A DNA stretch of 64,000 nucleotides from an uncultured Dokdonia sp. (lineage in GTDB: Bacteria; Bacteroidota; Bacteroidia; Flavobacteriales; Flavobacteriaceae), in NCBI RefSeq assembly GCF_947496725.1, contig NZ_CANMDS010000002.1, positions 558,001-622,000 on the forward strand, written 5' to 3'. The notes under the pieces are model-generated. The model was not told the origin of the DNA, ran no database searches, and worked only from the letters and a program-made list of their open reading frames with translations. The translations under genes were made by a program, and so were the position numbers. Positions 24,465 through 33,860 of the stretch are shown one piece after another. Every line of letters starts with the position of its first letter. Position 1 is the stretch's first letter.

Positions 24465-26642
24465 TTAAAACTTCATCGTAGCACCTACTAGAAAGTTAAT
24501 CCCAGCCTGTGGATAAAAGCCTGCTCCCTCTATAGTTGTGATCTCATTTGGTACAGAAAAATCATCATCATAGGTAAAGAAGTAACCGTTTGATACATAT
24601 TCAATATCAAATATGTTATTTACTAGCGCGTTAAACACGATAGACTTAAATACCGGGATATCTTTAAGCTCATAAGTAACATTTAAGTCATTTGTAAAGT
24701 AGCTATCTAGTTTAGAAGTCTCACTGTCTATATTACCTAAGTATTGCTCACCTACATATTTAGATAAAAGGCTTATTCTAAAGTTTTGTGCTGGCTTGTA
24801 AGAAATGGTGTTACCGGCAACTAGGTTAGGCGAGTATGAGATATCTGTATTACCTAGGTTAGTAAGCTCACCGTCTCTCTCAAAAAAGAAATCTCTGTTT
24901 TTATTTGTGCTTATTGCAACATTAGGCTGTACAGTAATTTTATCTGTTATAGCGATTGCCGCGTCTATCTCAATACCAGCTCTAAAGCTCTCTCCACTAT
25001 TTGCACGTATAGGTGCTCCTACGTCATCTAGCGCTCCAGTAAGTACCAGCTGGTCACGGTAACCCATATAGTATCCGTTTACATTAAGGCTTACCTTTTC
25101 TGTATTATGGCGCCATCCTAACTCCCAGTCGTTAAGACGCTCGGGACGTGGTGCTCCGTTTTCAAAATCTGTACGGTTAGGCTCTCTGTTTGCTCTAGCA
25201 AAAGATGCATACAGCTGGTTGTTATCATTTACTCTATAAGAAAGCCCCGCTTTTGGGTTAAAGAAACTATAATCTTCATCTACAATAAATTCGGCAATGT
25301 CAGAGTTAATCCCGTCTGTTGTGTATGAGATAAAACGTTGCTGTAAGTCAAGGTAACCACTCCATTTTGAGTTGAAACGGTAGTTCGCTTTCGCGAAAGC
25401 AGAAAACTCCTTCTTCTTACCAGTTCCAAAATAGTAATCATCACCTAGTTCACTATCACTGGCAAAACGTGCCCAAATCACTTCGCCAAAATGGTCACCG
25501 TCATATACACTTCCGTATAATCCACCTACAAAGTCTAGGCTTGTGTCCTTATAATTTACCGTAGCGTTTGCCACATAAAAGTCATTATCTAGCCAGCGAC
25601 GTCTTATAATATCTGAGGTCTCAAACGTCTCATCACCTATAACTACAGGAGCAATGCTGTAAAATGCGAGATCTTCATCTTCTTTATATTCTTCAAAGAA
25701 GCCGCGACCATACGTGTAGTTAAGGCTAAGCTGTGTACTCCAGTTGTTATCATAACGCTGGTTCCAGTGTAGCTGGTAGTGATCTTGCTTGTAATTATCT
25801 ACTTGATTATCGTGAAAACGCGTTACACCATTCTCATCTGTAAATTGACCAGCTGGGTTAAACGTTCTATCTTCTGCAAGTGTCTCTGCGTCTATGCCAA
25901 ACCAAGATTGATATGTCACCTCAGATCCTGCAAAGTTAACTAACTTAATAAGCGTGTTATCATCTGTATAAGCTGCTTGTAAAAAGTAAGACTTAAGGTC
26001 TGAAGATGCTCTATCTATATATCCATCAGACTTTATTTGTGATAATCTTCCCGATATCTCTATATGATCATTAAGTAACCCTGTGCTAAACTTCACATTG
26101 TGACGACGTGTTGCAAAAGATCCAAATGAGTTAGAAATCTCACCATAAGCCTCCTTAGAAATAGCATCTGTAAGAATGTTAAGACTTGCTCCAAAGGCTC
26201 CAGGTCCGTTTGTAGAAGACCCTACACCACGCTGTAACTGTAAACTCTCTACAGAAGAGCTAAAGTCTTGAAGGTTTACAAAAAACGTAGTTGCGCTCTC
26301 TGCATCATTATAAGGGATACCATTTATAGTTACATTGATACCTTGGTTACCAGTACCACGTACTCTAAAACCTGTATACCCTATTCCCGCACCAGCATCT
26401 GATGTGGTGACAACACTAGGCAAAAAGTTAAGCTGTGTAGCGATGTCTTGACCTAAGTTACGCTGGGCGATTTGTGCCTTTGTAAGGTTAGAGTGCGTGA
26501 TAGGTGAGTCTGCTTTTACTCTTACAGAGCGTACCAGTACTTCATCTAGCGACTCCACTTTTGTGGTGTCAATAACAGTAGTTTGTTGGGCAGTAGCAGT
26601 GATTGCTGCAAGTGCCATCATACTTAATAGGATCTTTTTCAT
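24465..26642 (-). CDS. TonB-dependent outer-membrane receptor, probably for thiamine
   Basis: 725 residues: signal peptide 1-18 (ending TATAQ), plug domain about 45-160 (LNFLPSVVTTSDAGAGIGYTGFRVRG; INGIPYNDAESATTFFVNLQDF), a 22-strand-type barrel, and a terminal Phe (GATMKF). The TonB box is probably within VESLDEVLVRSVRV. A TPP riboswitch and a good promoter precede it, so the gene is predicted to respond to thiamine pyrophosphate. In Bacteroidetes such riboswitch-linked receptors (called Omr1 in comparative genomics) are assigned to vitamin B1 uptake. The substrate remains inferred. A 14-bp palindrome encodes SAFAKAN in the barrel. Confidence 0.92.
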   Translation of the reverse strand: MKKILLSMMALAAITATAQQTTVIDTTKVESLDEVLVRSVRVKADSPITHSNLTKAQIAQRNLGQDIATQLNFLPSVVTTSDAGAGIGYTGFRVRGTGNQGINVTINGIPYNDAESATTFFVNLQDFSSSVESLQLQRGVGSSTNGPGAFGASLNILTDAISKEAYGEISNSFGSFATRRHNVKFSTGLLNDHIEISGRLSQIKSDGYIDRASSDLKSYFLQAAYTDDNTLIKLVNFAGSEVTYQSWFGIDAETLAEDRTFNPAGQFTDENGVTRFHDNQVDNYKQDHYQLHWNQRYDNNWSTQLSLNYTYGRGFFEEYKEDEDLAFYSIAPVVIGDETFETSDIIRRRWLDNDFYVANATVNYKDTSLDFVGGLYGSVYDGDHFGEVIWARFASDSELGDDYYFGTGKKKEFSAFAKANYRFNSKWSGYLDLQQRFISYTTDGINSDIAEFIVDEDYSFFNPKAGLSYRVNDNNQLYASFARANREPNRTDFENGAPRPERLNDWELGWRHNTEKVSLNVNGYYMGYRDQLVLTGALDDVGAPIRANSGESFRAGIEIDAAIAITDKITVQPNVAISTNKNRDFFFERDGELTNLGNTDISYSPNLVAGNTISYKPAQNFRISLLSKYVGEQYLGNIDSETSKLDSYFTNDLNVTYELKDIPVFKSIVFNALVNNIFDIEYVSNGYFFTYDDDFSVPNEITTIEGAGFYPQAGINFLVGATMKF
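25387..25400. repeat. Palindrome copy 11 (14 bp), inside the TonB receptor gene
   Basis: GCTTTCGCGAAAGC encodes AFAKA in a barrel segment. Confidence 0.92.
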
Positions 26643-26810
26643 CCGTAATTAGTTTGGTTACGAATACAAAGGGCAAATATTCCTTAAATGTTAGTATAAA
26701 ACATACCTGTGCTATGCGCACATATTGAAGAGGGTGTGCTATAAAAGCACGTCTCAAGAGTAGTGTTACCTTCATAAAACTACGCAGTTGTAGTTTTAGT
26801 AAGATCTCTT

Positions 26811-26887
26811 TCTCATTCCTAAACAGCATTACCTGTTCTAGGTTCAATGGGTATAATCTCAGCTTATTTAAAAGCACCCCTTTGAGA
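26811..26887 (-). promoter_or_regulatory. TPP riboswitch (THI-box aptamer)
   Basis: Read on the minus strand, the stretch has GGGGTGCT, then GCTGAGA, ATACCC, TTGAACCTAGAACAGG and TAATGCTG-TTTAGGAA, the conserved order of the TPP aptamer. Outer P1 pairs TCTCA (26887-26883) with TGAGA (26815-26811). The aptamer begins almost at the predicted transcription start and ends 168 nt before the TonB receptor ATG. Downstream I see a hairpin at 26776-26797 (AAAACTAC/GTAGTTTT) but no U-run, so control is more likely at translation or by an unrecognised terminator. Confidence 0.95.
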
Positions 26888-26892
26888 TGCCG

Positions 26893-26922
26893 CAAAGATA
26901 TACTAGAGTTTTTGATTATCAA
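26893..26922 (-). promoter_or_regulatory. Bacteroidetes-type promoter of the TPP-riboswitch transcript
   Basis: Minus strand TTG (26922-26920), 19 nt, then TATCTTTG (26900-26893), a perfect TAnnTTTG. The expected start is near 26886, directly at the aptamer's 5' edge. Confidence 0.8.
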
Positions 26923-26993
26923 GCATACTATGCGAGTAAATTTTAAACCAATATAGGTCATAAATACACGCATTACATTACTTATACAAATCA

Positions 26994-27025
26994 AATAGGC
27001 CAGAAATTTTAATTTCTGGCCTATT
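26994..27025 (-). terminator. Terminator of the M36 peptidase gene
   Basis: A perfect 14-bp stem AATAGGCCAGAAAT/ATTTCTGGCCTATT with loop TTTA, 30 bp beyond the peptidase stop. The trailing U-run is weak (TTTGATTTG). Confidence 0.75.
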
Positions 27026-27054
27026 CGGATTAAACAAAAGAGTTGCAATTAGGA

Positions 27055-30000
27055 TTACTCTACAATAAGCCTTTTGGTAGTCAAATTATTAGACTCGTCA
27101 CTTAGTTGGACTAAGTAAATACCAGTATTAAGGTTACTAATATCAAAACTAGTTTGAATTTGATTATTCCTAATCTTTTCAGTAACAATGAGCTTTCCTA
27201 GCATATCATAAATTGTAATACTCTTTAGAGTATTATTTCCCCAAGTGATTTGAACACTTGATGATGCGGGATTTGGAAAAAGTAAAACTTCATTCCTAAT
27301 AAATTCTTCTGTACTTAATCCACAAACATTATCTGGATCTGTAATGTTTACTTCAACAGTACAAGACGTAGCATTACCTGAATCATCTGTTACAGTAATT
27401 ACTACATCTACGTTACTTGCAGCTGCTTGGAGTGAAACATTATCTATCATTGCTTTTGCAGGTCCAGAAAAATCCTCTGGAATAAATGCACTAAATTCTA
27501 GCGTCACTTCTTGACCTCTATAGGCTAATAAGGTAGCCGTCAAATCTAGAGAGATAGATTCATTTCTAGAGGTGACCCCATCTGCAGGAATAAGATCTTC
27601 ATAAATAACCTCAATTTCAGAACCAGAATTGTCATATAGAGCTACTTCAAGTTTTCTACTTTCATTGCCGTTATAATCAAAGTTTGCCACCCAATCAAAA
27701 CTCAAATTAGCTTCAAAGTCATTGTCATTAACAGTAGTAGGTATTAAAACACTCTGAAAAAGTCTATACCGTGTGTTTTCACCACCATCAAAAGAGGTGA
27801 AAGCGGCATAAGAACCGTCTGTGGGAGACACTTCGTCTACACAACAACATATGGTTTGAGAGTTTTCTTCAACTTTCCAGGGTTGAGTACATCCTCCGTC
27901 ATCACTTCCATTTTCAATTGTAGAGGTCCAAAAATTTAAGTCGTTTTCAAAACTTCCGTTTTCAATTATCTCAGTGAGAGATATTCCAGCATATTCATCA
28001 CAAGTAATCTGCGCTGGAGAAATCTCTATCTCAAGATTTGTATCACAATTATCAAAAATATCACCTGTAACAAGATCCTCAGCTGTTAAAGTTACAACAC
28101 CAGAACTATCTAAAACCACGTCTATTGAGGGTAAGCAGTTAACCACAGGGGCAATGTTGTCAATTACAGTAACCGTTGAGGTGCATTCACTCGTGTTTCC
28201 ATCTGCATCTGTTGCTGTTACAGTTACTATGTTTTCACCAATGTTAGAACAATCTAATTGATTAGGAGTTACCGTAAAAGTAAGCGCTTCACCATTGCAA
28301 TTGTCTACAGGTAATGTTCCTAAAAACATTAAGTCTTTTATATCAGAATATGAACCTGTTGGGTTTAAGAGTAAATTAGCCTCTTGACTAGTGAGGTCAA
28401 CAGTGTATATAACATCGCAGCCAAATGTGGAACTCGCAATAACCTTGCCTTGCCCAACATATTCTATACCTTGAGCACTACAGCCACCATTACTTCCAGG
28501 AGTAAAGAAAGAAAATAACTCTGTTACCGTACCAGTAGAGTTGTCAATGGCAAAAAGATTTACTGGGTTAGATCCTGTGGTGTATAGAATTCTATTTTGA
28601 TCAGTATCATAGGTCATTCCAACAGCTCCAGCAGAGTCAACAGTAGCAATAGCTTCTGTATTGCCAGAATCTATATCATAACTGTTAATCTCACCACCAT
28701 TAAACACCATATAGAGTGTTCCGTCTGTCCCAAAGGCCATATCTTGAACTTGATTTGATCCATTTACAGAAAGTACTTCCGAAATAAAAGTAGGTTCTCC
28801 ATCCCCCTCTTGCAAATCAATACTATAGAGAGCTCTACTTCCTGTTTCTGGCACCCTTCTTAATAGATATAGTTCACCAGTTAACGGATTTTGGTCAAAA
28901 CTATAATTTCTATCTGATCCAGTACTATAAGAGTAAGAAGAATCTAGAATTAAGTCATTAGTCGTGGTGTTATAACTATATTTTGCAATGTTTTGATTAC
29001 CAGAGAAAGGATTTAAAGCGTAGAGTGTTCCCATTTCAGATTCGCCAGCAGCACCTAGTAAGAGCGCAGCATCTAGGACAACTACACCATTTTCATCGAG
29101 ATTTACGGTTATATCAGTACAATCTAAATCTGGAATTGCACCAAGTATTTCTATAGTCTGTGTTGCTTGGTCTTGAAGTCCACAAGCGTTAGTGTACGAG
29201 TAGGTGATTTCATAAAATCCTTCTCCTATTGATGGGTTTAGTGTGAAATCTATACCATTATTATTATCGGTTACTCCTGGACCAGAATATACTCCACCAG
29301 CAGGAAACCCTCCTCCCAGAATAATTTCACCTTGATCTAGACAAAATGTGCTGTCTGTTGCAAATGTAACATCAACTGTTGTTGAAACAAATGCTGTACT
29401 TGTGCAAGTTGTTGTGTTCCCTAGACTATCTGTTGCTGTAAGAGTAATTACATTTTCTCCTAAATTAGAACAGTCAAAAGTACTAGGGCTCACCTCTAAA
29501 GTTAAAGGCTCGTTAGTACAATTATCAAGGGGCTTTTGAGAATACAATAATAGGTCCTTGATATTTGGGTATGACCCTGTAGGATTAGCTAGAAGAGACG
29601 TCTCAAAAGAAGTGAGATTTACCTTATAAAGGATGTCACAAGAAGATGTTCCCCCTGCCATTAAAGTGTCGTTTCCTATGTATTCCAAGGCTTGCGCTGA
29701 ACAAAACTCACTAGGCCCTGGTGTAAAAAAGGTTCCTATATTGTTAAAGCTTCCGTTAGAGATATTTACATCATAGATGTTTACTGGTCCAGTGCCTGTA
29801 GCATATAATAAACGATCATTGTCAAAATCATATGTAATACCTATAGCGCCAAAAACATTTATAAACGTAAAAGGAGATGAAGCCCCTGTCTCTGTGTTTA
29901 TAATTTCAAGTTCTCCATTATTATATATGCCGTATAGGTTGCCGTTGTTGTCAAAAGTGATATCTACTATTTGATTACTGCCATTTGACGAGACTAAACC

Positions 30001-33000
30001 AGAAATAAGTAGTGGGTCTTCTGAGGGAGCATTAAGATCAATTCTGTAAAGAGATCTTACTCCTCCAGCCACTTCAGAAGCTACTAAATATACTTGACTA
30101 GTTTCTGGGTGCTTGTCAAAACCGTAATTACGATCTAATCCCGTAGAGTAATTAAAGCCTGAATTAAGTTCAAGGTCACTACTAGTTTGATTAAATTGAT
30201 ATTCAGCGATATTCAATACCCCAGAATTTGGATTTAATGCATACAATGTGCTTTCAAGATTTCCCGTAAAGGTACTTGAGTCAAAAATATCTTCCCAAGA
30301 TACGGTTGCTACTCCCTCGTCATTTAAAGAAACGGTAATATCTTGACAAGATACATCCGGAATACTAGAAATAACTTCTAGTGTAATAGCGGCTGTACCA
30401 TTTATACCACAAGAATTTTCAGATTCATAAGAAACCGTGACAGAACCTTCGCCCGTCACAGATGGGTCAATTGTAAATGTTTGCCCATTTCCATCATCTA
30501 TAACACCTGTTCCAGAATATACTCCACCAGTAGGAAGCCCTCCACCTAAAGTGACGCTAGTTTGATCAGCACATAATACTTCTTCTTGTTCAAATGTTAC
30601 AGAAACATCAGAGATTATAGTAACCGTAGCTGTACAGCTTGATGTGTTACCCTCACTATCTGTTGCAGTTGCTGTTACTATATTTTCTCCTAAGTCAGAG
30701 CAGGTAAAGGTATCAATGTCTAAAGTTACAGTAGTTGCATTTCCACAATTATCAGGAAAACCTCCAGCATTAGGAATGAATGCTATAAAATCATTTGCTA
30801 GAGTAAACTGCGTGCTATTACGTTCATCAAGTACGTAACCCTCGGTGCCGTCAGCATTTTCTATCCCTTGGCTCATTGTCCCAGATTGTATTATTTCAGT
30901 GGTATGTATTTCTATCACTGAACTACCCTCAAACAACTTTAACTGTGTTGTTACTTCTGGAGTAGAATCACAACATAAGGATATATCAATAAAATCTAAT
31001 ACAAATACTCTGTTAGGAGCAGCACCTATTGTCGTGTATTTAACGATTCCATTCCCTCCTGGAGGAAAAAGGTCTGACCAGGCGAAAGCGATATAATTGT
31101 TTATGGCACTTTGACTTGGAATAAATTCTCCAGAGCAACAACCAGAATTACTATTATTTTCAAAAGTTAAAAACCCGTTAGATGAAATAATAGCAGTTGA
31201 GTATGTCTCTCCAAAAAAATTAAAATCAAACCCTAGAGGTACAGGTCCTGAGGTTTGATCATCAGATAAGTTTAAGCTAGTGCCTCCAGTAATATTCTCC
31301 GGTGAAAATATGCCAGATTGATCTATGGTATAACCATCTCCAGGTAAAAAATTAGTCACCACATCTTGAGGAGCGATTTGTGCATTTCCTTCGGCGTCAA
31401 GTGTTACTGTGATGTCTTGACATTCAATAATAGGTTCGTCAGATTTAACACTCAGGATTGCCGTTGCTGTATCGCCTCCATCGTCACAAGTAGAGTCTGC
31501 AACATAAGTAATAACGTGATTATTTATACCAGCTATTGTAGGGTCAAATGTGAAAGTTTGCCCATCTCCATTATCTGTTACACCTGGACCAGAGTATATA
31601 CCTCCAGTAGGTAAGCCTCCTCCTAAAACAACAACATCTGCAGAGAGGCATATAGGCTCTTCATTTAATTGAAAAGATGTTGATGGAGAATCAAAGGCTT
31701 CTACACCATCAAAACGGTTAAAAGAAGAACCTTGACTAGCACTCAACCCTAAACCTCGTTTTGCAAAAGCATCCCAGATACGACACTGATTTGCTCCTCC
31801 ATATAGTGTAAGATCTGCCGCGAGTATTGCATCACGACCATCTATAAAACCTGGATTACAAGGTTGTAATTTGAGTCCTTCTGTAACGAGGGCAATAGCA
31901 ATATTATTTCCGCCAGTACCATTATAAATATCTGGGTCAAAACCGTATTCTTCAATAAGGTTCCAAGTCATCTCCCATAGCATTGCTGCCCATACAGAAC
32001 CTACACCGTGAGGGACAGAAGTGCTTTGAATACTGTTATATGTACGAGGATCTTGAGATAAGTCTGTTGTATAAGGAAAGTCACGTATACCTGGATCATC
32101 AGGCCCTTGTTCGAATAGCCAGTTGCCTACAGGTCTTAAATCTGTTGCAACATCTTCTGGCTTTATTGTCATAACAGCACCATACCAGTCACTCCATCCT
32201 TCTCCCATTTGTTCATCGTTAAATAGGCAGTCAGAATTTGCAGCCCCACCGGTAAGACGTGTAGAGATGCCGTGGCCATACTCGTGTATGATTACTAAGT
32301 TGTCTAAATCTCCGTCTCTAGAGCCACAGGTATACATTTGCATTCTACCTGAAACTCCATCTGGAGAAAAACTAAAGTTTGCATTACACTCACCAGAACT
32401 GTCTTGAGCCTCAGCATTCACTTGGTCATTACCTATACCTCCATTATCATAATTGTTTTCTTGATAGTTACCGCTAGCCTCGTCAAAACCATACTGGTAT
32501 AGTACGTCGTGTATGACATTATTCCAATAAAAAAGATTTGTAATAGCTGCGCTTTCAGATTGATTTCCACTACTAAAAACAGTGTTTAATGGATAATCAA
32601 AGAAAAGGCCTGCTCCTCCATCTGGTTGAAATCCAGGATTATCACCATCTTCATATGCATTTACATTATTTCCTCGTGTAACTGTATACTCAGCACCAGT
32701 GACACCATTTGTATCGTGCCACCCAAACGGTGAGGCAACAGTATTAAAAACTCCAGAAACTTGAGAGCGATCACCATCAAAAGGTGAAGCTAGTGGTAGT
32801 GGATACACTGTATACGTACCCTCCATAAAAGACGCATCCACTGGAGGAGAAGCTTTCAATATTTTATTTTCCGCTTTCGCGAAAGCGGTTTTATGAGCAC
32901 TCTCACTGTGATCGTGATTTACAGTACAGGTTAAGGTTCTATTCTTTTTAGAAAGTATATCACCATTTGTAGCATCAACAAAGAAGTTGTACCAATTTTT

Positions 33001-33549
33001 GCCTTGGGTCTCATTTATAAAAAGTTCCCAAGTAGCAACTAGGGCTCCTTGATCTGTAACAGTAAAGACTTTTTTTACTGGAATAGGGTCACGAGATATG
33101 TACGCATTCTTAAAGGTTCTAGTGTTTGTTTTTGCATCATAAGATATTTGATTTAATCCACCAGATGTGTACCCCATTTTAGTCATCACAGATTGTATTG
33201 CTGCGGTTTCATTAAGTACGTGCGAGGTAGACTTTACACGAGTTTCTATATCCCTATAGAAGTTAATGTGACTCTGTACTGGCTTACCGTTTTTAACGTG
33301 AACACTACTTTCTGTTCCAATAACCTCAATACCATTATACGTTTGTCTAAAATAAATGTGTTGTATACCGCTTGTAGAACTAGTGTGCTCACTTGTTATT
33401 TGGTAAGCAGCGATATCAGAAGGTTTAAGTTGTTGTTTTGCAATGTGAGAAACAAGAATCTTATCAATGTCTCTAGAGGTAGACTGAGCGTTTATGGCAA
33501 AGGAGAATAGACATAGAACCGCTACAAGTGCGCGTAATTTTGTGATCAT
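27055..33549 (-). CDS. Secreted M36 (fungalysin-like) metallopeptidase with T9SS sorting domain
   Basis: 2164-residue secreted protease. Order: signal peptide 1-21; FTP-type propeptide (about 30-200); M36 catalytic domain with zinc site HEYGH (His422, Glu423, His426) and third ligand Glu450 in GEGWSDW; then a long modular stalk. The stalk has three GGGLPTGGVYSGPGV-type Gly-rich modules (near 643, 1003, 1413), HYR-like modules (NIVTVTATDADGNTSECTSTVTV) and a duplicated block of about 240 residues (near 1100-1340 and 1500-1745). The last 75 residues are a type A type IX secretion signal (LFPNPASSSVQITW ... GIYLVQL). Probable role: extracellular protein degradation. A palindrome encodes AFAKA in the propeptide (221-226). 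Confidence 0.94.
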   Translation of the reverse strand: MITKLRALVAVLCLFSFAINAQSTSRDIDKILVSHIAKQQLKPSDIAAYQITSEHTSSTSGIQHIYFRQTYNGIEVIGTESSVHVKNGKPVQSHINFYRDIETRVKSTSHVLNETAAIQSVMTKMGYTSGGLNQISYDAKTNTRTFKNAYISRDPIPVKKVFTVTDQGALVATWELFINETQGKNWYNFFVDATNGDILSKKNRTLTCTVNHDHSESAHKTAFAKAENKILKASPPVDASFMEGTYTVYPLPLASPFDGDRSQVSGVFNTVASPFGWHDTNGVTGAEYTVTRGNNVNAYEDGDNPGFQPDGGAGLFFDYPLNTVFSSGNQSESAAITNLFYWNNVIHDVLYQYGFDEASGNYQENNYDNGGIGNDQVNAEAQDSSGECNANFSFSPDGVSGRMQMYTCGSRDGDLDNLVIIHEYGHGISTRLTGGAANSDCLFNDEQMGEGWSDWYGAVMTIKPEDVATDLRPVGNWLFEQGPDDPGIRDFPYTTDLSQDPRTYNSIQSTSVPHGVGSVWAAMLWEMTWNLIEEYGFDPDIYNGTGGNNIAIALVTEGLKLQPCNPGFIDGRDAILAADLTLYGGANQCRIWDAFAKRGLGLSASQGSSFNRFDGVEAFDSPSTSFQLNEEPICLSADVVVLGGGLPTGGIYSGPGVTDNGDGQTFTFDPTIAGINNHVITYVADSTCDDGGDTATAILSVKSDEPIIECQDITVTLDAEGNAQIAPQDVVTNFLPGDGYTIDQSGIFSPENITGGTSLNLSDDQTSGPVPLGFDFNFFGETYSTAIISSNGFLTFENNSNSGCCSGEFIPSQSAINNYIAFAWSDLFPPGGNGIVKYTTIGAAPNRVFVLDFIDISLCCDSTPEVTTQLKLFEGSSVIEIHTTEIIQSGTMSQGIENADGTEGYVLDERNSTQFTLANDFIAFIPNAGGFPDNCGNATTVTLDIDTFTCSDLGENIVTATATDSEGNTSSCTATVTIISDVSVTFEQEEVLCADQTSVTLGGGLPTGGVYSGTGVIDDGNGQTFTIDPSVTGEGSVTVSYESENSCGINGTAAITLEVISSIPDVSCQDITVSLNDEGVATVSWEDIFDSSTFTGNLESTLYALNPNSGVLNIAEYQFNQTSSDLELNSGFNYSTGLDRNYGFDKHPETSQVYLVASEVAGGVRSLYRIDLNAPSEDPLLISGLVSSNGSNQIVDITFDNNGNLYGIYNNGELEIINTETGASSPFTFINVFGAIGITYDFDNDRLLYATGTGPVNIYDVNISNGSFNNIGTFFTPGPSEFCSAQALEYIGNDTLMAGGTSSCDILYKVNLTSFETSLLANPTGSYPNIKDLLLYSQKPLDNCTNEPLTLEVSPSTFDCSNLGENVITLTATDSLGNTTTCTSTAFVSTTVDVTFATDSTFCLDQGEIILGGGFPAGGVYSGPGVTDNNNGIDFTLNPSIGEGFYEITYSYTNACGLQDQATQTIEILGAIPDLDCTDITVNLDENGVVVLDAALLLGAAGESEMGTLYALNPFSGNQNIAKYSYNTTTNDLILDSSYSYSTGSDRNYSFDQNPLTGELYLLRRVPETGSRALYSIDLQEGDGEPTFISEVLSVNGSNQVQDMAFGTDGTLYMVFNGGEINSYDIDSGNTEAIATVDSAGAVGMTYDTDQNRILYTTGSNPVNLFAIDNSTGTVTELFSFFTPGSNGGCSAQGIEYVGQGKVIASSTFGCDVIYTVDLTSQEANLLLNPTGSYSDIKDLMFLGTLPVDNCNGEALTFTVTPNQLDCSNIGENIVTVTATDADGNTSECTSTVTVIDNIAPVVNCLPSIDVVLDSSGVVTLTAEDLVTGDIFDNCDTNLEIEISPAQITCDEYAGISLTEIIENGSFENDLNFWTSTIENGSDDGGCTQPWKVEENSQTICCCVDEVSPTDGSYAAFTSFDGGENTRYRLFQSVLIPTTVNDNDFEANLSFDWVANFDYNGNESRKLEVALYDNSGSEIEVIYEDLIPADGVTSRNESISLDLTATLLAYRGQEVTLEFSAFIPEDFSGPAKAMIDNVSLQAAASNVDVVITVTDDSGNATSCTVEVNITDPDNVCGLSTEEFIRNEVLLFPNPASSSVQITWGNNTLKSITIYDMLGKLIVTEKIRNNQIQTSFDISNLNTGIYLVQLSDESNNLTTKRLIVE
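28300..30300 (-). repeat. Internal duplication in the M36 peptidase gene
   Basis: Two blocks of about 730 bp (roughly 28310-29040 and 29530-30250) encode related domains starting LYALNPxSGxxNIA and containing SxDRNYxFD. They are diverged at the DNA level, so this is an old domain duplication, not a recent tandem repeat. Confidence 0.8.
32872..32887. repeat. Palindrome copy 12 (full 16-mer), inside the M36 gene
   Basis: CGCTTTCGCGAAAGCG encodes TAFAKA in the propeptide. The remaining 5.8 kb of the gene carries no copy, the longest gap in the window. Confidence 0.95.
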
Positions 33550-33860
33550 AAATATGTTGATTGATTGATGAAATAATTAATGGCTATAAACTTAAGAAAT
33601 TTCTTACTATATAAATGAAATCTTGAAAGTAATTTTTTTTAACGAGTTGTTCTTTAGTTAAGTGAAGTGTTCATTTGATGATATGTTAAGATGTTATCTC
33701 ATCCCGAAAGTAAAGTTATTTTCATCTATGTCGTTATGAATTTACTTAGACCTTGAGGTTGGTTTTATATTGAAATATTTCATTTTAAAGTGCCTTGTAA
33801 TTTTGTTTAAGTTGTTATTGCTATGTTTTCATCGGTCATCAACTCCGTTCTCAAAACTCA
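33550..33860. other. Divergent intergenic region, M36 peptidase / GGGP synthase
   Basis: AT-rich 311-bp promoter region. A perfect 14-bp palindrome TAAGAAATTTCTTA (33593-33606) lies 44 bp before the peptidase ATG and could be an operator. I find no clear TAnnTTTG element, riboswitch or ORF. Confidence 0.5.

Noticed and set aside
26569-27048. 159-codon minus-strand ORF ahead of the TonB receptor
   Set aside because: It runs through the promoter and TPP aptamer and into the receptor start; the product has no family features. The region is regulatory.
28300-30300. Repeated DNA possibly a CRISPR array or mobile element
   Set aside because: The repeats are diverged in-frame domain duplications of the M36 peptidase; there are no short identical repeats with unique spacers.
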